From assembly GCA_035575095.1 (NCBI GenBank), contig DATLYF010000126.1:1-64000 (forward strand): a DNA stretch of 64,000 bases, given 5' to 3'. The position numbers and the translations under genes are program-made. The notes beneath the pieces were generated by a model. The model was given only the letters and a program-made list of their open reading frames with translations, did not search any database and was not told the DNA's origin. Positions within the stretch are counted from its first letter, which is position 1. Every line of letters begins with the position of its first letter. The stretch comes from DATLYF01 sp035575095. Lineage in GTDB: Bacteria > Pseudomonadota > Gammaproteobacteria > Competibacterales > Competibacteraceae. Positions 35,395-46,301 of the stretch are shown piece by piece.

Positions 35395-36141
35395 ATGACG
35401 ACTTCTGTGATGACAGCGCAGGCCGCGGCCTGCGATCTCATCGTCGAGGCAAGTGGCCTGCACACCTATTACGGCGCGAGCCACGTCCTGCACGGCGTGG
35501 ATTTTCGGGTGAGCCGAGGCGAGACGGTGAGCCTGCTGGGGCGTAACGGCATGGGCAAGACCACAACCCTACGCTCCATCCTGGGCTTCGTGCCGCCGAA
35601 GCAAGGGGTGGTGCGGATCAATGGCCGTGACATGACCGGCGCCAAGCCCTACCAGGTCATCCGCCAGCACATCGCCTACGTGCCCGAAGGGCGGGGCATC
35701 TTTTCCAACCTCACGGTGCGGGAACACCTGCTCATGCCCGCCCGTCCCGGGGCGAATGGGCGCATGAATTGGACCTTCGAGCGGGTCATGGACACCTTCC
35801 CCCGGCTCTCGGAGCGCCTCAACCACCTGGGTGGACAGCTCTCCGGCGGCGAGCAGCAGATGCTCGCCATCGGACGGGCCCTGATGACCAACCCCGACCT
35901 TCTGATCCTCGACGAGGCGACCGAGGGGCTGGCCCCGCTCATCCGCGAGGAGATCTGGCGCATCATCCGCACCATCAAGGACGACGGCATCGCCACTGTG
36001 ATTGTGGACAAGAACGTGAACGTACTGCTCGGACTGGCCGATCGCAACGTCATCTTGGTCAAGGGGCAGGTGGTGTTCGACGGCTCCAGCGATGAGCTGC
36101 GGGATCAACCCGAGATTCTGGCGCAGCACATCGGGGTCTGA
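35395..36141 (+). CDS. ABC transporter ATPase (LivF class)
   Basis: A 248-residue ATPase. Walker A GRNGMGKTTTLR is at residues about 49-60, the signature is LSGGEQQMLAIGRAL, and Walker B LLILDEATEG. It lies one base after the LivG-type gene. The beginning is somewhat longer than usual (MTTSVMTAQAAACDLIVEA), so a downstream start is possible. It completes the five-gene importer. Confidence 0.9.
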   Translation: MTTSVMTAQAAACDLIVEASGLHTYYGASHVLHGVDFRVSRGETVSLLGRNGMGKTTTLRSILGFVPPKQGVVRINGRDMTGAKPYQVIRQHIAYVPEGRGIFSNLTVREHLLMPARPGANGRMNWTFERVMDTFPRLSERLNHLGGQLSGGEQQMLAIGRALMTNPDLLILDEATEGLAPLIREEIWRIIRTIKDDGIATVIVDKNVNVLLGLADRNVILVKGQVVFDGSSDELRDQPEILAQHIGV

Positions 36142-36170
36142 GGGTCCTGCCGCAGACGCGGACTAACGAG

Positions 36171-36770
36171 ATGACGAACATGTTCAAGGCGATCGATATC
36201 ATTCAGGCAGAACACCGGCGCCTCGCGGCCATGCTCCATTGCTTGGCGAGCGTCCTCCAGGATGTGAAAAAGGGGATGTTAGAGCCCGATTTCGAGCTCT
36301 TCGAGGCGGTGCTGCATTACGTGGAATCGTTTCTGTACCACTTTCATCATCCCAAGGAAGACAGCTACCTCTTTTGCACGTTGCGGGAGCGTGTGCCCGA
36401 GCTCGACAAGGTCCTCGATCAGTTGGAGGAGGAGCACCAGCACGGTGCCCGCCTGGTCGAACGGTTACGGACCACCCTGGAGGCGTACAAACGCCATGGC
36501 GGCCCGGGGCTCCCCGCGTTCCTGGCAGCGGCAGAGGACTATTACCAATTCGAATACAAGCACATGGCGATGGAGGAGCGGGAGGTTTTGCCGCTCGCCC
36601 GTAAGCGGCTGACCGAGGAGGACAGGGCCAGATTGGATGCCGTATTCATGGCCCACGAAGATCCGCTCTTCGGCGACAAGCCCAAGAAGGAGTTCGAAAC
36701 CCTGTACACGGCGATCCTCAACCGGGCGCCAGCACCCCACGGGCTGGGGCTGCGCGCCGACCGCCATTAG
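36171..36770 (+). CDS. Hemerythrin-like domain protein (second of two)
   Basis: A 199-residue HHE protein, longer than the paralogue at 18198 by a C-terminal tail. Candidate diiron ligands are in AEHRRL, HHPKEDSYLF (about residue 60), EEHQHGARL (about 90) and KHMAMEEREVLPLA (about 135). Cytoplasmic, no signal. It is the last gene of the benzoate island, 29 bases after the LivF-type gene. O2 handling for the BoxAB step is a plausible role. ATG at 36171 or 36180 could be the start. Confidence 0.85.
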   Translation: MTNMFKAIDIIQAEHRRLAAMLHCLASVLQDVKKGMLEPDFELFEAVLHYVESFLYHFHHPKEDSYLFCTLRERVPELDKVLDQLEEEHQHGARLVERLRTTLEAYKRHGGPGLPAFLAAAEDYYQFEYKHMAMEEREVLPLARKRLTEEDRARLDAVFMAHEDPLFGDKPKKEFETLYTAILNRAPAPHGLGLRADRH

Positions 36771-36784
36771 GGCTCTACTCTGCT

Positions 36785-36835
36785 GTGAGCGACGATGCAT
36801 GGGCCTTCGTCGCGCCGTATCTGACGCTACTCATC
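36785..36835 (+). pseudogene. IS5-type transposase N-terminal relic
   Basis: GTG at 36785 opens VSDDAWAFVAPYLTLLI, matching the start of IS5-family transposases (DEWxFVAPYLTLM). The frame continues, without similarity, to a stop near 36948. No inverted repeats or catalytic domain remain. A hairpin (CCAGACCGGC with GCCGGTTTGG, 36932-36953) lies downstream. The rest of 36771-37019 is unremarkable. Too short for more than a moderate call. Confidence 0.4.
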
Positions 36836-37019
36836 GGCAGGGGGCGATACATCGAGGACTCTCTCAGGATGGGACTCGATCCTCGGTTGCCATGCAGGGT
36901 GTTTTTCACAAATTGGTATTACCAGACCGGCAAGCCGGTTTGGCTCTAAGCTGCGCCCAGCCTCCTAGACTTAAATCAAATCGAGGGCAGATTCCCGAGC
37001 GAGTTGGATTGGGTGGGCG

Positions 37020-38096
37020 ATGACCAAAAGCGCGCGAAAGGGGTGGTTTAACCGACCAGGTCCTGGAGCCGTGGCGGGTTGCGTCGTGCTTCTGGTTGCC
37101 AGCTTGCTGCTGGTGGGGTGGGGTGCCGGGGTCTTGCAGGCCGGAAAGGCATCGCCCGCTCCAACAGCGACTCCATCGCCTCCCCGGCAGGCGGTCACAG
37201 CCCTTGGTGTGAGGGACGAGATCAAGGCAAGCAAACGGTGGAAGATTGCCTATCTCGTGAAGGTTAGAGAGGAAGCCAGCTTCTATTGGGCACGGGCGAA
37301 GCAAGGGGCCGAAACCGCAGGACGGGATTTCAATGTGGATGTGGCAGTGTTCGCTCCGCCCAAGGCGCAAGAAGATATCGCGGCACAGATCAAAGCAATG
37401 GATGCCCTCATCCATCAAGGCGAGGTCAATGGCATCATCATCGCTCCGGTGGATACCTACCGCCTGGCGCCGGTAACGGAAAAGGCCATCGCGGCTGGGA
37501 TCCCCGTCATCGTCCATGACACACCTCTTGATGCCAAGGGGCTCCTGACATTTGTAGTATTTGACAACGTGAAGGCCGGGCGGATGCTTGGTCAGTGGGT
37601 AGTTGGACAGCTGGGCGGGCGCGGCGATGTGCTTATCCTGGAGGGCCTGATGGGACACCAGAACGCCATCGAGCGGCGCAATGGGATGCTAGAAGGCCTG
37701 CGGGTGGGTGATATCAATGTCCTGGGCCTCCAATCGGGCCGTTGGCTGCGGGGCGAGGCACGGCGCATCACCAGGGCTTGGCTGCGTCAGTTTCCCCGGG
37801 TCGATGCCATCCTGGCTGCCGGTGATGATATGGCATTGGGGGCGGCCGAGGTGGTAGCCGAGGCGCATCGGGAGGGCATCATCATCACCGGCTTTGATGG
37901 CAACCGGGATGCCTTGGTGGCCATTGGAGAAGGGCGATTGCACGCCACCATTGACCAGGTGCCGGAACGGCTGGCAAGGCTCGCAGTGCAATTGATGGTC
38001 CGCCATCTCGAGACCGGCGAGACCTTTCCCCAGACTCTGCTGTGGAGCGATATTCAACTGATCACCCAAGACAATATCGCCCGGTTCCTGCCATAG
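37020..38096 (+). CDS. Membrane-tethered periplasmic sugar-binding sensor protein
   Basis: A 358-residue protein with a basic N-terminus, a hydrophobic segment about residues 17-41 (VVLLVASLLLVGW) and a Pro/Ala/Ser/Thr-rich linker. A type I periplasmic binding fold of the ribose class follows (IIIAPVDTYRLAPVTEKAIA, AAGDDMALGAAEVV, TGFDGNRDALVAI). No obvious signal cleavage site is seen, so it may stay anchored. No ABC genes accompany it. It lies 42 bases before a Cache-HAMP-PAS-cyclase gene. The inferred role is to present a bound sugar to that receptor, as LuxP does to LuxQ. It is a separate lineage from the binding proteins at 2281 and 7535. Confidence 0.78.
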   Translation: MTKSARKGWFNRPGPGAVAGCVVLLVASLLLVGWGAGVLQAGKASPAPTATPSPPRQAVTALGVRDEIKASKRWKIAYLVKVREEASFYWARAKQGAETAGRDFNVDVAVFAPPKAQEDIAAQIKAMDALIHQGEVNGIIIAPVDTYRLAPVTEKAIAAGIPVIVHDTPLDAKGLLTFVVFDNVKAGRMLGQWVVGQLGGRGDVLILEGLMGHQNAIERRNGMLEGLRVGDINVLGLQSGRWLRGEARRITRAWLRQFPRVDAILAAGDDMALGAAEVVAEAHREGIIITGFDGNRDALVAIGEGRLHATIDQVPERLARLAVQLMVRHLETGETFPQTLLWSDIQLITQDNIARFLP

Positions 38097-38138
38097 CTCC
38101 CAGCCCCTGCCATAGCTCCCAGCCAGTGAGCGATCGCC

Positions 38139-40238
38139 ATGAAATGGGTTGTAACCTTGTTCAGGCAGGAGAGCTCCCTCAGCCGGCGGCTGCACCGGCG
38201 CGTCATTCTGCTGGGCTTTATCGCCGTTGTGGGGCTGGTCATCGCCATCGTGGTTGGCCTGCTCGGTACCTTGGATCGGCTAGAGCGACAGCTTCGCGAG
38301 ACTGGGATAATGGCAGTCCACGCCTTTGATTTCCACCTGCTCGAGGTCAAGAGCGATCTGATCGCAACCGGTGAAGCGCTGAGTGAGGCCGATGATCCGG
38401 GCGCTGTCCTGCGCCACCTGATCGCTCGCAGGCCCACCCTCTTTGAGCTGCTGCTAATCGACTCTCAAGGCAGGGTGCTGGTGCAGCGCCATCGGGTGGG
38501 CAGGCCCGATCTGACAGAGGTGGCTAAACAGCCGTGGCTGGACACCGTTCGGGCTGGCGAGCTCTATCTCGGCCCGGTGGATTTCGGGGAATTCAGCGTA
38601 CCGACCGTGAACCTGGCTGTTCCCGTCGCCGATAAGCTGGGCGTGTTTGCGGCCACGCTGGTGGCCAGGTTTGATCTGACCACCTTGTGGAATATTGCCA
38701 TCGGGCTGCGGGTTGGCGAGACCGGCTATGTCTATATCACCGATCAAGTGGGCCAATTGGTGGCCTACCGCAACCTGCGCTTCCTGCATAGCGGGATCAC
38801 TATGGAAAAACGGGTGGGCGCCACGCCCTGGGCCATCGCCGATGGTGGACTCCATGTCTATACCGGCCTCGGTGGCGCCCCGGTGATTGCCCTGGGGATG
38901 CCGTTCGAGCTGGCCCCGTGGTTTGCCATCGTCGAGCAACCGCTGGTGGAGGCCCTGGGCCCCTTCGTGCTGCGCTCGCTGGGGCTATTGGCTGCCTTGG
39001 TGCTGGCCGGTCTGCTGGTCAACAGTATTGCGCATTTCACCCGCCATAAGATTCTGTTCCCGTTGAGACTGCTGCAGCAAGGGGTGGAGCAGCTGCAGGC
39101 CGGTGATCTCAGTGCCCGCACGGAGCTGCCGCCAGGATATGGCGAGCTGAGCCAACTGGCGGGTGCCTTCGACCAGATGGCCGCGCGGCTCCAGGAACGC
39201 GAGGAGCAATTGCGCCAGTCTCTGGCCGAGGTCACAGCGCTCAAGAACCTGCTCGACAACATCTTCGCCTCCATCGTCAGCGGAGTCATCACCACGGACC
39301 TGCACGGGAGAATCACTCTGTGTAACCTGGCCGCCTTGCATATCCTGGGATATCGACAGGCTGCTGAGCTCGTGGGACAGAATATGGCTGAGCTTTTTCC
39401 TCCCTTAGGGGAGACGCTGTTACCCCACTTCTTTAAGGTTTGCCAAACGGATAAGCCGGTGATCGGCCTCGAAGTGAGCCCCACCCTGCCGCAGCGCGGT
39501 CCCGTGCACCTGCGCTTCAATCTCTCCGCCCTTAGAGGTTTCAATCAACTCCAGGGTGTGGCCATCGTCCTCGATGACGTGACGGATATGAGACGCATGG
39601 AGGCCCAGCGGCGCCTGCTGGAGCACATGGTCTCGCCCGTGATCCTGAATCAAATCGATCCTGAGCGTCTCGCGCTGGGCGGCAAACGCATGGAGATCAC
39701 CACGCTTTTTGCCGATATCCATGGCTTTACGAGCATCAGCGAGCAACTGAGTCCAGAGGATCTGGTCGGGTTGCTCAACCGGTATCTCGCGGCGATGGCC
39801 AACGCTGTGCTGGCTGAGGAAGGGAGCATCGATAAATTCTTGGGGGATGCGGTCATGGCCTGGTTCAATGCCCCGCTCCCTCAGAGCGATCATGTCCTGC
39901 GAGCGGTGCGTGCGGCGCTGGGGATTCGCGATGCGATCCACGCCCTGCATCAGGAGCTATCCCCCATCTTCCGGCTCTCCCTTGGCGTCGGGATTCATGT
40001 CGGCGAGGCGGTGCTCGGGCTAATCGGCTCGGAGGAGCGCATGGAGTACACTGCCATCGGCGACGATGTGAACATCGCCAAGCGCATCCAGGAGTACACC
40101 GGGCTCGATCAGATCCTGATCAGCGCCGCAGTCTATGCCCGCGTGCAGGAGCACATCTCGGTACGCCCAGGGACCGTGATCCAGGTCAAGGGCAAGCAGA
40201 AACCGCTCGAAGTGTATGAAGTCCTCGGCTTGAAGTGA
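38139..40238 (+). CDS. Membrane receptor class III adenylate/guanylate cyclase (Cache-HAMP-PAS)
   Basis: A 699-residue protein. TM1 is about residues 21-44, then a large periplasmic dCache-like domain (to about 270), TM2 about 275-298, a HAMP region about 300-352, PAS about 372-480, and a class III cyclase domain from about 515 to the end. The metal-binding Asp is in FADIHGFTSISE (about 524-535). DKFLGDAVMAWF follows, with the Lys usual for adenylate cyclases. NIAKR near 645 supplies the transition-state Asn and Arg. It probably makes cAMP in response to a periplasmic ligand. No cNMP-receptor gene is adjacent. It is paired with the upstream binding protein. Confidence 0.85.
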   Translation: MKWVVTLFRQESSLSRRLHRRVILLGFIAVVGLVIAIVVGLLGTLDRLERQLRETGIMAVHAFDFHLLEVKSDLIATGEALSEADDPGAVLRHLIARRPTLFELLLIDSQGRVLVQRHRVGRPDLTEVAKQPWLDTVRAGELYLGPVDFGEFSVPTVNLAVPVADKLGVFAATLVARFDLTTLWNIAIGLRVGETGYVYITDQVGQLVAYRNLRFLHSGITMEKRVGATPWAIADGGLHVYTGLGGAPVIALGMPFELAPWFAIVEQPLVEALGPFVLRSLGLLAALVLAGLLVNSIAHFTRHKILFPLRLLQQGVEQLQAGDLSARTELPPGYGELSQLAGAFDQMAARLQEREEQLRQSLAEVTALKNLLDNIFASIVSGVITTDLHGRITLCNLAALHILGYRQAAELVGQNMAELFPPLGETLLPHFFKVCQTDKPVIGLEVSPTLPQRGPVHLRFNLSALRGFNQLQGVAIVLDDVTDMRRMEAQRRLLEHMVSPVILNQIDPERLALGGKRMEITTLFADIHGFTSISEQLSPEDLVGLLNRYLAAMANAVLAEEGSIDKFLGDAVMAWFNAPLPQSDHVLRAVRAALGIRDAIHALHQELSPIFRLSLGVGIHVGEAVLGLIGSEERMEYTAIGDDVNIAKRIQEYTGLDQILISAAVYARVQEHISVRPGTVIQVKGKQKPLEVYEVLGLK

Positions 40239-40487
40239 AGGCAACCTGAATTGCAGCCTATACGGCTGTAACTGGGAGACTGCACGGCCAGGCGGTTGTC
40301 ACAGAAATCCGAGGCTGGGAACCACGCCCGAAGTACGCCGCCGCAGTTGATGGCTATGCGGACGAAATCCATGAGGCGCTGTGGCTAGCAAACTGCCGAG
40401 GTTCGAACCACCGGCATCGATACCTCGACAGGAGGACCAGCGTTCGGTGCCCTCAAGCGTTCCGAGCACCGTCCATTGATTTATTAG
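40239..40487. other. Gene-free stretch between the cyclase gene and the tRNA
   Basis: An open but unrecognised reading frame passes through here and into the antisense of the tRNA; it has no start with a ribosome site and no similarity that I recognise. No repeat or promoter stands out. Confidence 0.5.
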
Positions 40488-40560
40488 TGGGCCCTGAAGG
40501 ATTCGAACCTTCAACCAAGGGATTATGAGTCCCCTGCTCTGACCGTTGAGCTAAGGGCCC
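40488..40560 (-). tRNA. tRNA-Ile2 (anticodon CAU, lysidine-modified)
   Basis: The 73-base minus-strand sequence begins GGGCCCTTAGCTCAACGGT and ends in GGTTCGAATCCTTCAGGGCCCA. The acceptor, D-, anticodon and T-stems pair well. The loop ACTCATAATC gives anticodon CAU with the GGGGACTCATAATCCCTTGG context of ileX/ileY tRNAs, rather than elongator tRNA-Met. CCA is not encoded (CTA follows the discriminator). It lies 52 bases after the rpoD stop. It should need TilS to read AUA. Confidence 0.85.
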
Positions 40561-40612
40561 GCAAAGGCGGGAGTATAGCGGCGCCGCCATACCCCGCCAA
40601 GCCAATGCGGGG

Positions 40613-42472
<1,860 letters not shown>

Positions 42473-42563
42473 GACCTTCCGTTACACCCAAGAGTAAAAA
42501 CATAGAAATGAACTGGAAAAGATAGCATGATTGCTGATCTTTGCCCAAGATTTGCGCAGATTC

Positions 42564-44315
42564 TCAACTGGTCTGACCGCTTCGCCCCAGATTGCGCAGA
42601 GCCTCCCGTTCCTCGTCGCTAAGTTCGCCTGGCCTGCTCTTGCGCAAGGCCCGTTCCACGAGGGGGTTGTTGCGCTGCCGCTCGCCTTCCAGGCGCTGCA
42701 GGGCGCCGAGAAACTCCGCCTGATAGAGCTCTTCCGGAACCTCCGGCTGCCAGCGCGCCAGTTTCTGCAAGGCGGCGCCGGTATCCGTGTCCCGGTAGCG
42801 TTCCAGCAGGGCCGCGGCATTCATATGGGGATGCTGCTGCAATAATTCAATCAGCTCGATCAGCAACGGCAGACCTGGCAGTGCGATGCCGCGCAGCCGC
42901 TCCGTGTCGCCGGCCTGTTGCGCCAGTTCCGGGCGGTTCAGCAACAACGCCATGGCCAGGCGCACCGGCGTGCGGGTAAACATCGCTGCGCGCTGAGGGG
43001 CGCCGGACTTGGTCGGTGCGGCACCTAACCCCAGACGGCGGGCGATGGCGGTCACCTCGGTTTGAGCCAGTTGCGCCAAGCGCTGCACCATCAGGTCGCG
43101 AAACACACTATCAGGTAATTTGGCCAACAGCGGCCGTGCCAGTTCCACCAGCCGGGCGCGGCCGTCCAGGCTGCCCATGTCCACCTGTCGGCCGAGGCGT
43201 TCGAACAGGTAGTCGGACAGCGGCTGGGCCGCGCCCAGGCGGCGCTCGAAGCCTGCGCGCCCTTCCTGGCGCACCAGGGTGTCGGGGTCCTCGCCTTCCG
43301 GCAGGAACAGAAAGCCCGCCTGGCGCCCGTCGCGGATCTGCGGCAGCACGTTTTCCAGGGCGCGCCAGGCAGCCTCGCGGCCGGCACGATCGCCGTCGAA
43401 GCAGAACACGATGTCACGGGTGAGGCGGAACAGCTTGTCGATGTGCTCGGCGGTGGTGGCGGTGCCAAGGGTGGCGACGGCGTAGGGGAGGCCGTGCTGG
43501 GCCAGGGCCACCACGTCCATATAGCCCTCCACCACCACCAGTCGGGTGAGCTGGCGCTGGGCCATGCGCGCCTCATATAGGCCGTACAGCTCCCGTCCCT
43601 TGTGGAAGATGGGGGTTTCCGGCGAGTTCAGGTACTTGGGGGTGGCGTCGTCCAGGGTGCGGCCGCCGAAAGCGATGACCCGGCCGCGGCGGTCGCGGAT
43701 GGGGAACATGATGCGCTCACGGAAGCGGTCGTAATGACCGCCGCCCGGTTTCTCGATCACCAGCCCCGCCGCCAGCAGGACCTTGAGAGAGAAGCCGCGG
43801 GCGGTCAAGGTGCGCAGCAGGTTGTCCCAGCCCGGGGGCGCGTAGCCGATGCCGAAGGTTCTGGCGATGTCGCCGCTTACCCCGCGCCCGCGCAGATAGT
43901 CCACCGCCCGCTGCCGCTCCGGGTGCTCGCGCAGCTGGCGGCGGAAGAACTGATCGGCCTGTTCCAGCACCGCCAGCAGCTCCTGCTGGGGGTCTGTGTC
44001 GCTCTCGGGAGCAGCGGTGTGCGGCAGTTCCAGCCCGGCCAGCCGCGCCAGTTCCTCCACCGCTTCGGGGAAGGCGAGGCGCTCGTAGTCCATGAGAAAG
44101 CTGATGGCGTTGCCGTGGGCGCCGCAGCCGAAGCAGTGGTAGAACTGCTTGCTCGGGCTGACGGTGAAGGAGGGGGTCTTCTCGCTGTGGAACGGACAGC
44201 AGGCGACGAACTCGCGCCCGGCCCGCTTGAGCGGCACGCGGCTGTCGATCAGCTCGACGATGTCGAGGCGACCGAGCAGGTGATCCAAAAAATCCTGGGG
44301 AATGCGGCCGGCCAT
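42564..44315 (-). CDS. dnaG: DNA primase
   Basis: A 583-residue primase starting at the ATG 44313-44315 (MAGRIPQDFL); the longer frame from 44384 adds a non-conserved 23 residues. The CHC2 zinc finger uses Cys40, His43, Cys61 and Cys64. The TOPRIM core has EGYMDVVALAQHG and FCFDGDRAG (about 270-320). The C-terminal DnaB-binding region is ordinary. It synthesises RNA primers at the fork. It belongs to the macromolecular-synthesis operon between yqeY and rpoD. Confidence 0.96.
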   Translation of the reverse strand: MAGRIPQDFLDHLLGRLDIVELIDSRVPLKRAGREFVACCPFHSEKTPSFTVSPSKQFYHCFGCGAHGNAISFLMDYERLAFPEAVEELARLAGLELPHTAAPESDTDPQQELLAVLEQADQFFRRQLREHPERQRAVDYLRGRGVSGDIARTFGIGYAPPGWDNLLRTLTARGFSLKVLLAAGLVIEKPGGGHYDRFRERIMFPIRDRRGRVIAFGGRTLDDATPKYLNSPETPIFHKGRELYGLYEARMAQRQLTRLVVVEGYMDVVALAQHGLPYAVATLGTATTAEHIDKLFRLTRDIVFCFDGDRAGREAAWRALENVLPQIRDGRQAGFLFLPEGEDPDTLVRQEGRAGFERRLGAAQPLSDYLFERLGRQVDMGSLDGRARLVELARPLLAKLPDSVFRDLMVQRLAQLAQTEVTAIARRLGLGAAPTKSGAPQRAAMFTRTPVRLAMALLLNRPELAQQAGDTERLRGIALPGLPLLIELIELLQQHPHMNAAALLERYRDTDTGAALQKLARWQPEVPEELYQAEFLGALQRLEGERQRNNPLVERALRKSRPGELSDEEREALRNLGRSGQTS

Positions 44316-44405
44316 GGGGCAAAGCTTAGGCGATAGCAGGACGAACTGCAGGACCGCACGGGGTGTCCGTGCGGCGCGGCGCATTCACTATGGCCGCCCG
44401 CTGGC

Positions 44406-44852
44406 TCAGCCGCCGAGGCGGCTCTTGATGCGGGCGCTGACCGCTGCCATATCGGCCCGGCCCTGAGCTTCGGCCTTGACCTTGGCCATGACCTTGCCCA
44501 TGTCCTTGACGGACTGGGCGCCGGTTGCGGCGATGGCGGCCGCGATCAGAGCATCCAGCTCGGCGTCGCTCAGCGCGGCGGGCATATAACCCTGGATCAC
44601 CGCGGCCTCGATGCGCTCCTTGGCCGCCAGATCCTCGCGTGCGGCGGCCTCGTATTGGGCGATGGACTCGCGGCGCTGTTTGAGCATCTTGTCGAGCACC
44701 GCCACCACCTGAGCATCGTCCAGGGTGATACGCTCGTCCACCTCGCGCTGCTTGATGGCGGCCAGGATCAGGCGGATGGCCGCCAGGCGCTCCTTGTCCT
44801 GGGCGCGCATGGCGGACTTCATGTCGTCTTGGATGCGGTCTTTGAGGGACAT
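44406..44852 (-). CDS. yqeY: GatB/YqeY-domain protein
   Basis: A 148-residue helical YqeY/GatB-tail protein (MSLKDRIQDDMKSAMR start at 44850-44852; an upstream ATG adds seven residues). The C-terminal ALSDAELDALIAAAI and DMGKVMAKVKAEAQGRADM are characteristic. Its precise function is unknown. The domain binds tRNA in amidotransferase GatB. It lies between rpsU and dnaG, a common position for this gene. Confidence 0.9.
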   Translation of the reverse strand: MSLKDRIQDDMKSAMRAQDKERLAAIRLILAAIKQREVDERITLDDAQVVAVLDKMLKQRRESIAQYEAAAREDLAAKERIEAAVIQGYMPAALSDAELDALIAAAIAATGAQSVKDMGKVMAKVKAEAQGRADMAAVSARIKSRLGG

Positions 44853-44892
44853 GTGGGGGCCTGTAAACCGCAAAGAGACAAGCCGTGGCCGC

Positions 44893-45108
44893 TCAGTACA
44901 GGCGGGTGCGCCGGGCGTTTTCGCGGGCCAGCTTCTTCAGATGGCGCTTGACGGCAGCGGCGGCCTTGCGCTTACGCTCCTGGGTAGGCTTCTCGTAGAA
45001 TTCGCGGCGGCGTACCTCGGACAGCACACCGGCCTTCTCGCAGGAGCGCTTGAAGCGGCGCAGGGCGATGTCGAACGGCTCGTTCTCTTTGACTTTTACA
45101 GAAGGCAT
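44893..45108 (-). CDS. rpsU: 30S ribosomal protein S21
   Basis: A 71-residue, very basic protein identical in plan to bacterial S21 ([20 protein letters not shown], then [15 protein letters not shown] and RRTRLY). It helps start translation by the 30S subunit near the anti-Shine-Dalgarno region. It is the first gene of the macromolecular-synthesis operon, expressed from the promoter at 45163-45191. Confidence 0.97.
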   Translation of the reverse strand: MPSVKVKENEPFDIALRRFKRSCEKAGVLSEVRRREFYEKPTQERKRKAAAAVKRHLKKLARENARRTRLY

Positions 45109-45162
45109 TAAACCATCACCTCGGTCTTGGAAAGTTCAGGGGTGCCAATAAATAAGCTGCTC

Positions 45163-45191
45163 ATTTTAAAAGCTAGTCCAGGCAAATGCAA
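45163..45191 (-). promoter_or_regulatory. Promoter of the rpsU-yqeY-dnaG-rpoD operon
   Basis: On the minus strand TTGCAT (complement of 45186-45191), exactly 17 bases, then TAAAAT (complement of 45163-45168) is a good sigma70 promoter placed about 55 bases before the rpsU ATG. Confidence 0.6.
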
Positions 45192-45231
45192 AACCCTTGC
45201 GTTGCCCGGACTCTGACGGGACACTTTATTT

Positions 45232-46251
45232 ATGCTAGTACTTGGAATCGAAACTTCCTGCGACGAGACTGGGGTCGCCCTCTACCACGGTGAACGCGGG
45301 CTGCTGGCCCACGCTCTGTACAGCCAGGTGGAGCTACACGCCCAGTACGGCGGGGTGGTGCCGGAGCTGGCCTCGCGCGACCATGTGCGCAAGGCGCTGC
45401 CGCTGCTGCGCCAGGTGTTCCGCGACGCCGGGGTGAGCGCAGCTTCCGTGAATGGGGTCGCCTATACCGCCGGGCCGGGGCTGATCGGCGCGCTACTGGT
45501 GGGGGCCTCCCTGGGGCGCACCCTGGCCTGGACCTGGGGTGTGCCGGCGCTGGGCGTGCACCACATGGAGGGCCATCTGCTGGCGCCCATGCTGGAGGAT
45601 GAGCCTCCGGCCTTTCCCTTCGTCGCTCTGCTGGTCTCCGGTGGGCATACCATGCTGGTGGAGGTGAACGGCATCGGCCGCTACCGGCTGCTGGGCGAAT
45701 CGCTGGACGATGCCGCCGGCGAGGCCTTCGACAAGACCGCCAAGTTGCTCGGCCTGGGCTATCCCGGCGGACCGGCTCTCGCGAGGCTGGCCGAGCGAGG
45801 CGATCCCACGCGCCTCAGCTTTCCGCGGCCGATGACCGATCGCCCCGGCCTGGACTTCAGCTTCAGCGGCCTTAAGACCTATGCGCTCAACACCCGCCAG
45901 GAACTGGGGCCGTCGCCGCGCAACGACGCCGATGTGGCGCGCGCCTTCGAAGAGGCGGTGGTCGATACCCTGGCCATCAAGTGCCGGCGTGCCCTGCGTC
46001 AGACCGGCATCCGCCGCCTGGTGGTGGCGGGCGGGGTGGGCGCCAACCGCCGCCTGCGCCAGCGGCTGCGCGAGCTGGCCGAGCAGGAGGGCGGGAAAGT
46101 CTACTATCCGCGTCTGGAGTTCTGCACCGACAATGGCGCCATGATCGCCTATGCCGGCTACCTGCGCCTAGCCGCCGGGCAGTGCGAGGACAGCGCCATC
46201 CGCGTGCGCGCCCGCTGGCCGCTAGATAGCCTGACGCCGCCGGGCGGCTGA
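45232..46251 (+). CDS. tsaD: tRNA N6-threonylcarbamoyladenosine transferase TsaD
   Basis: A 339-residue Kae1/TsaD ASKHA-fold protein. It starts [14 protein letters not shown]. The metal-binding HHMEGH is near residue 111, VSGGHT near 132, and FSFSGLKTY near 206. It transfers the threonylcarbamoyl group to A37 of ANN-decoding tRNAs with TsaB/TsaE. It is divergent from rpsU, the usual arrangement. The upstream sequence has no strong ribosome site. Confidence 0.96.
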   Translation: MLVLGIETSCDETGVALYHGERGLLAHALYSQVELHAQYGGVVPELASRDHVRKALPLLRQVFRDAGVSAASVNGVAYTAGPGLIGALLVGASLGRTLAWTWGVPALGVHHMEGHLLAPMLEDEPPAFPFVALLVSGGHTMLVEVNGIGRYRLLGESLDDAAGEAFDKTAKLLGLGYPGGPALARLAERGDPTRLSFPRPMTDRPGLDFSFSGLKTYALNTRQELGPSPRNDADVARAFEEAVVDTLAIKCRRALRQTGIRRLVVAGGVGANRRLRQRLRELAEQEGGKVYYPRLEFCTDNGAMIAYAGYLRLAAGQCEDSAIRVRARWPLDSLTPPGG

Positions 46252-46301
46252 GCCGCAGCCGCAGCTGGCCCGAGACGCGTCCGCCAGCAACCCCTACGAC
46301 C

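Noticed and set aside
40299..40550. An open frame that includes GPEGFEPSTKG
   Set aside because: That peptide is the well-known false translation of antisense tRNA sequence; the tRNA-Ile lies here.
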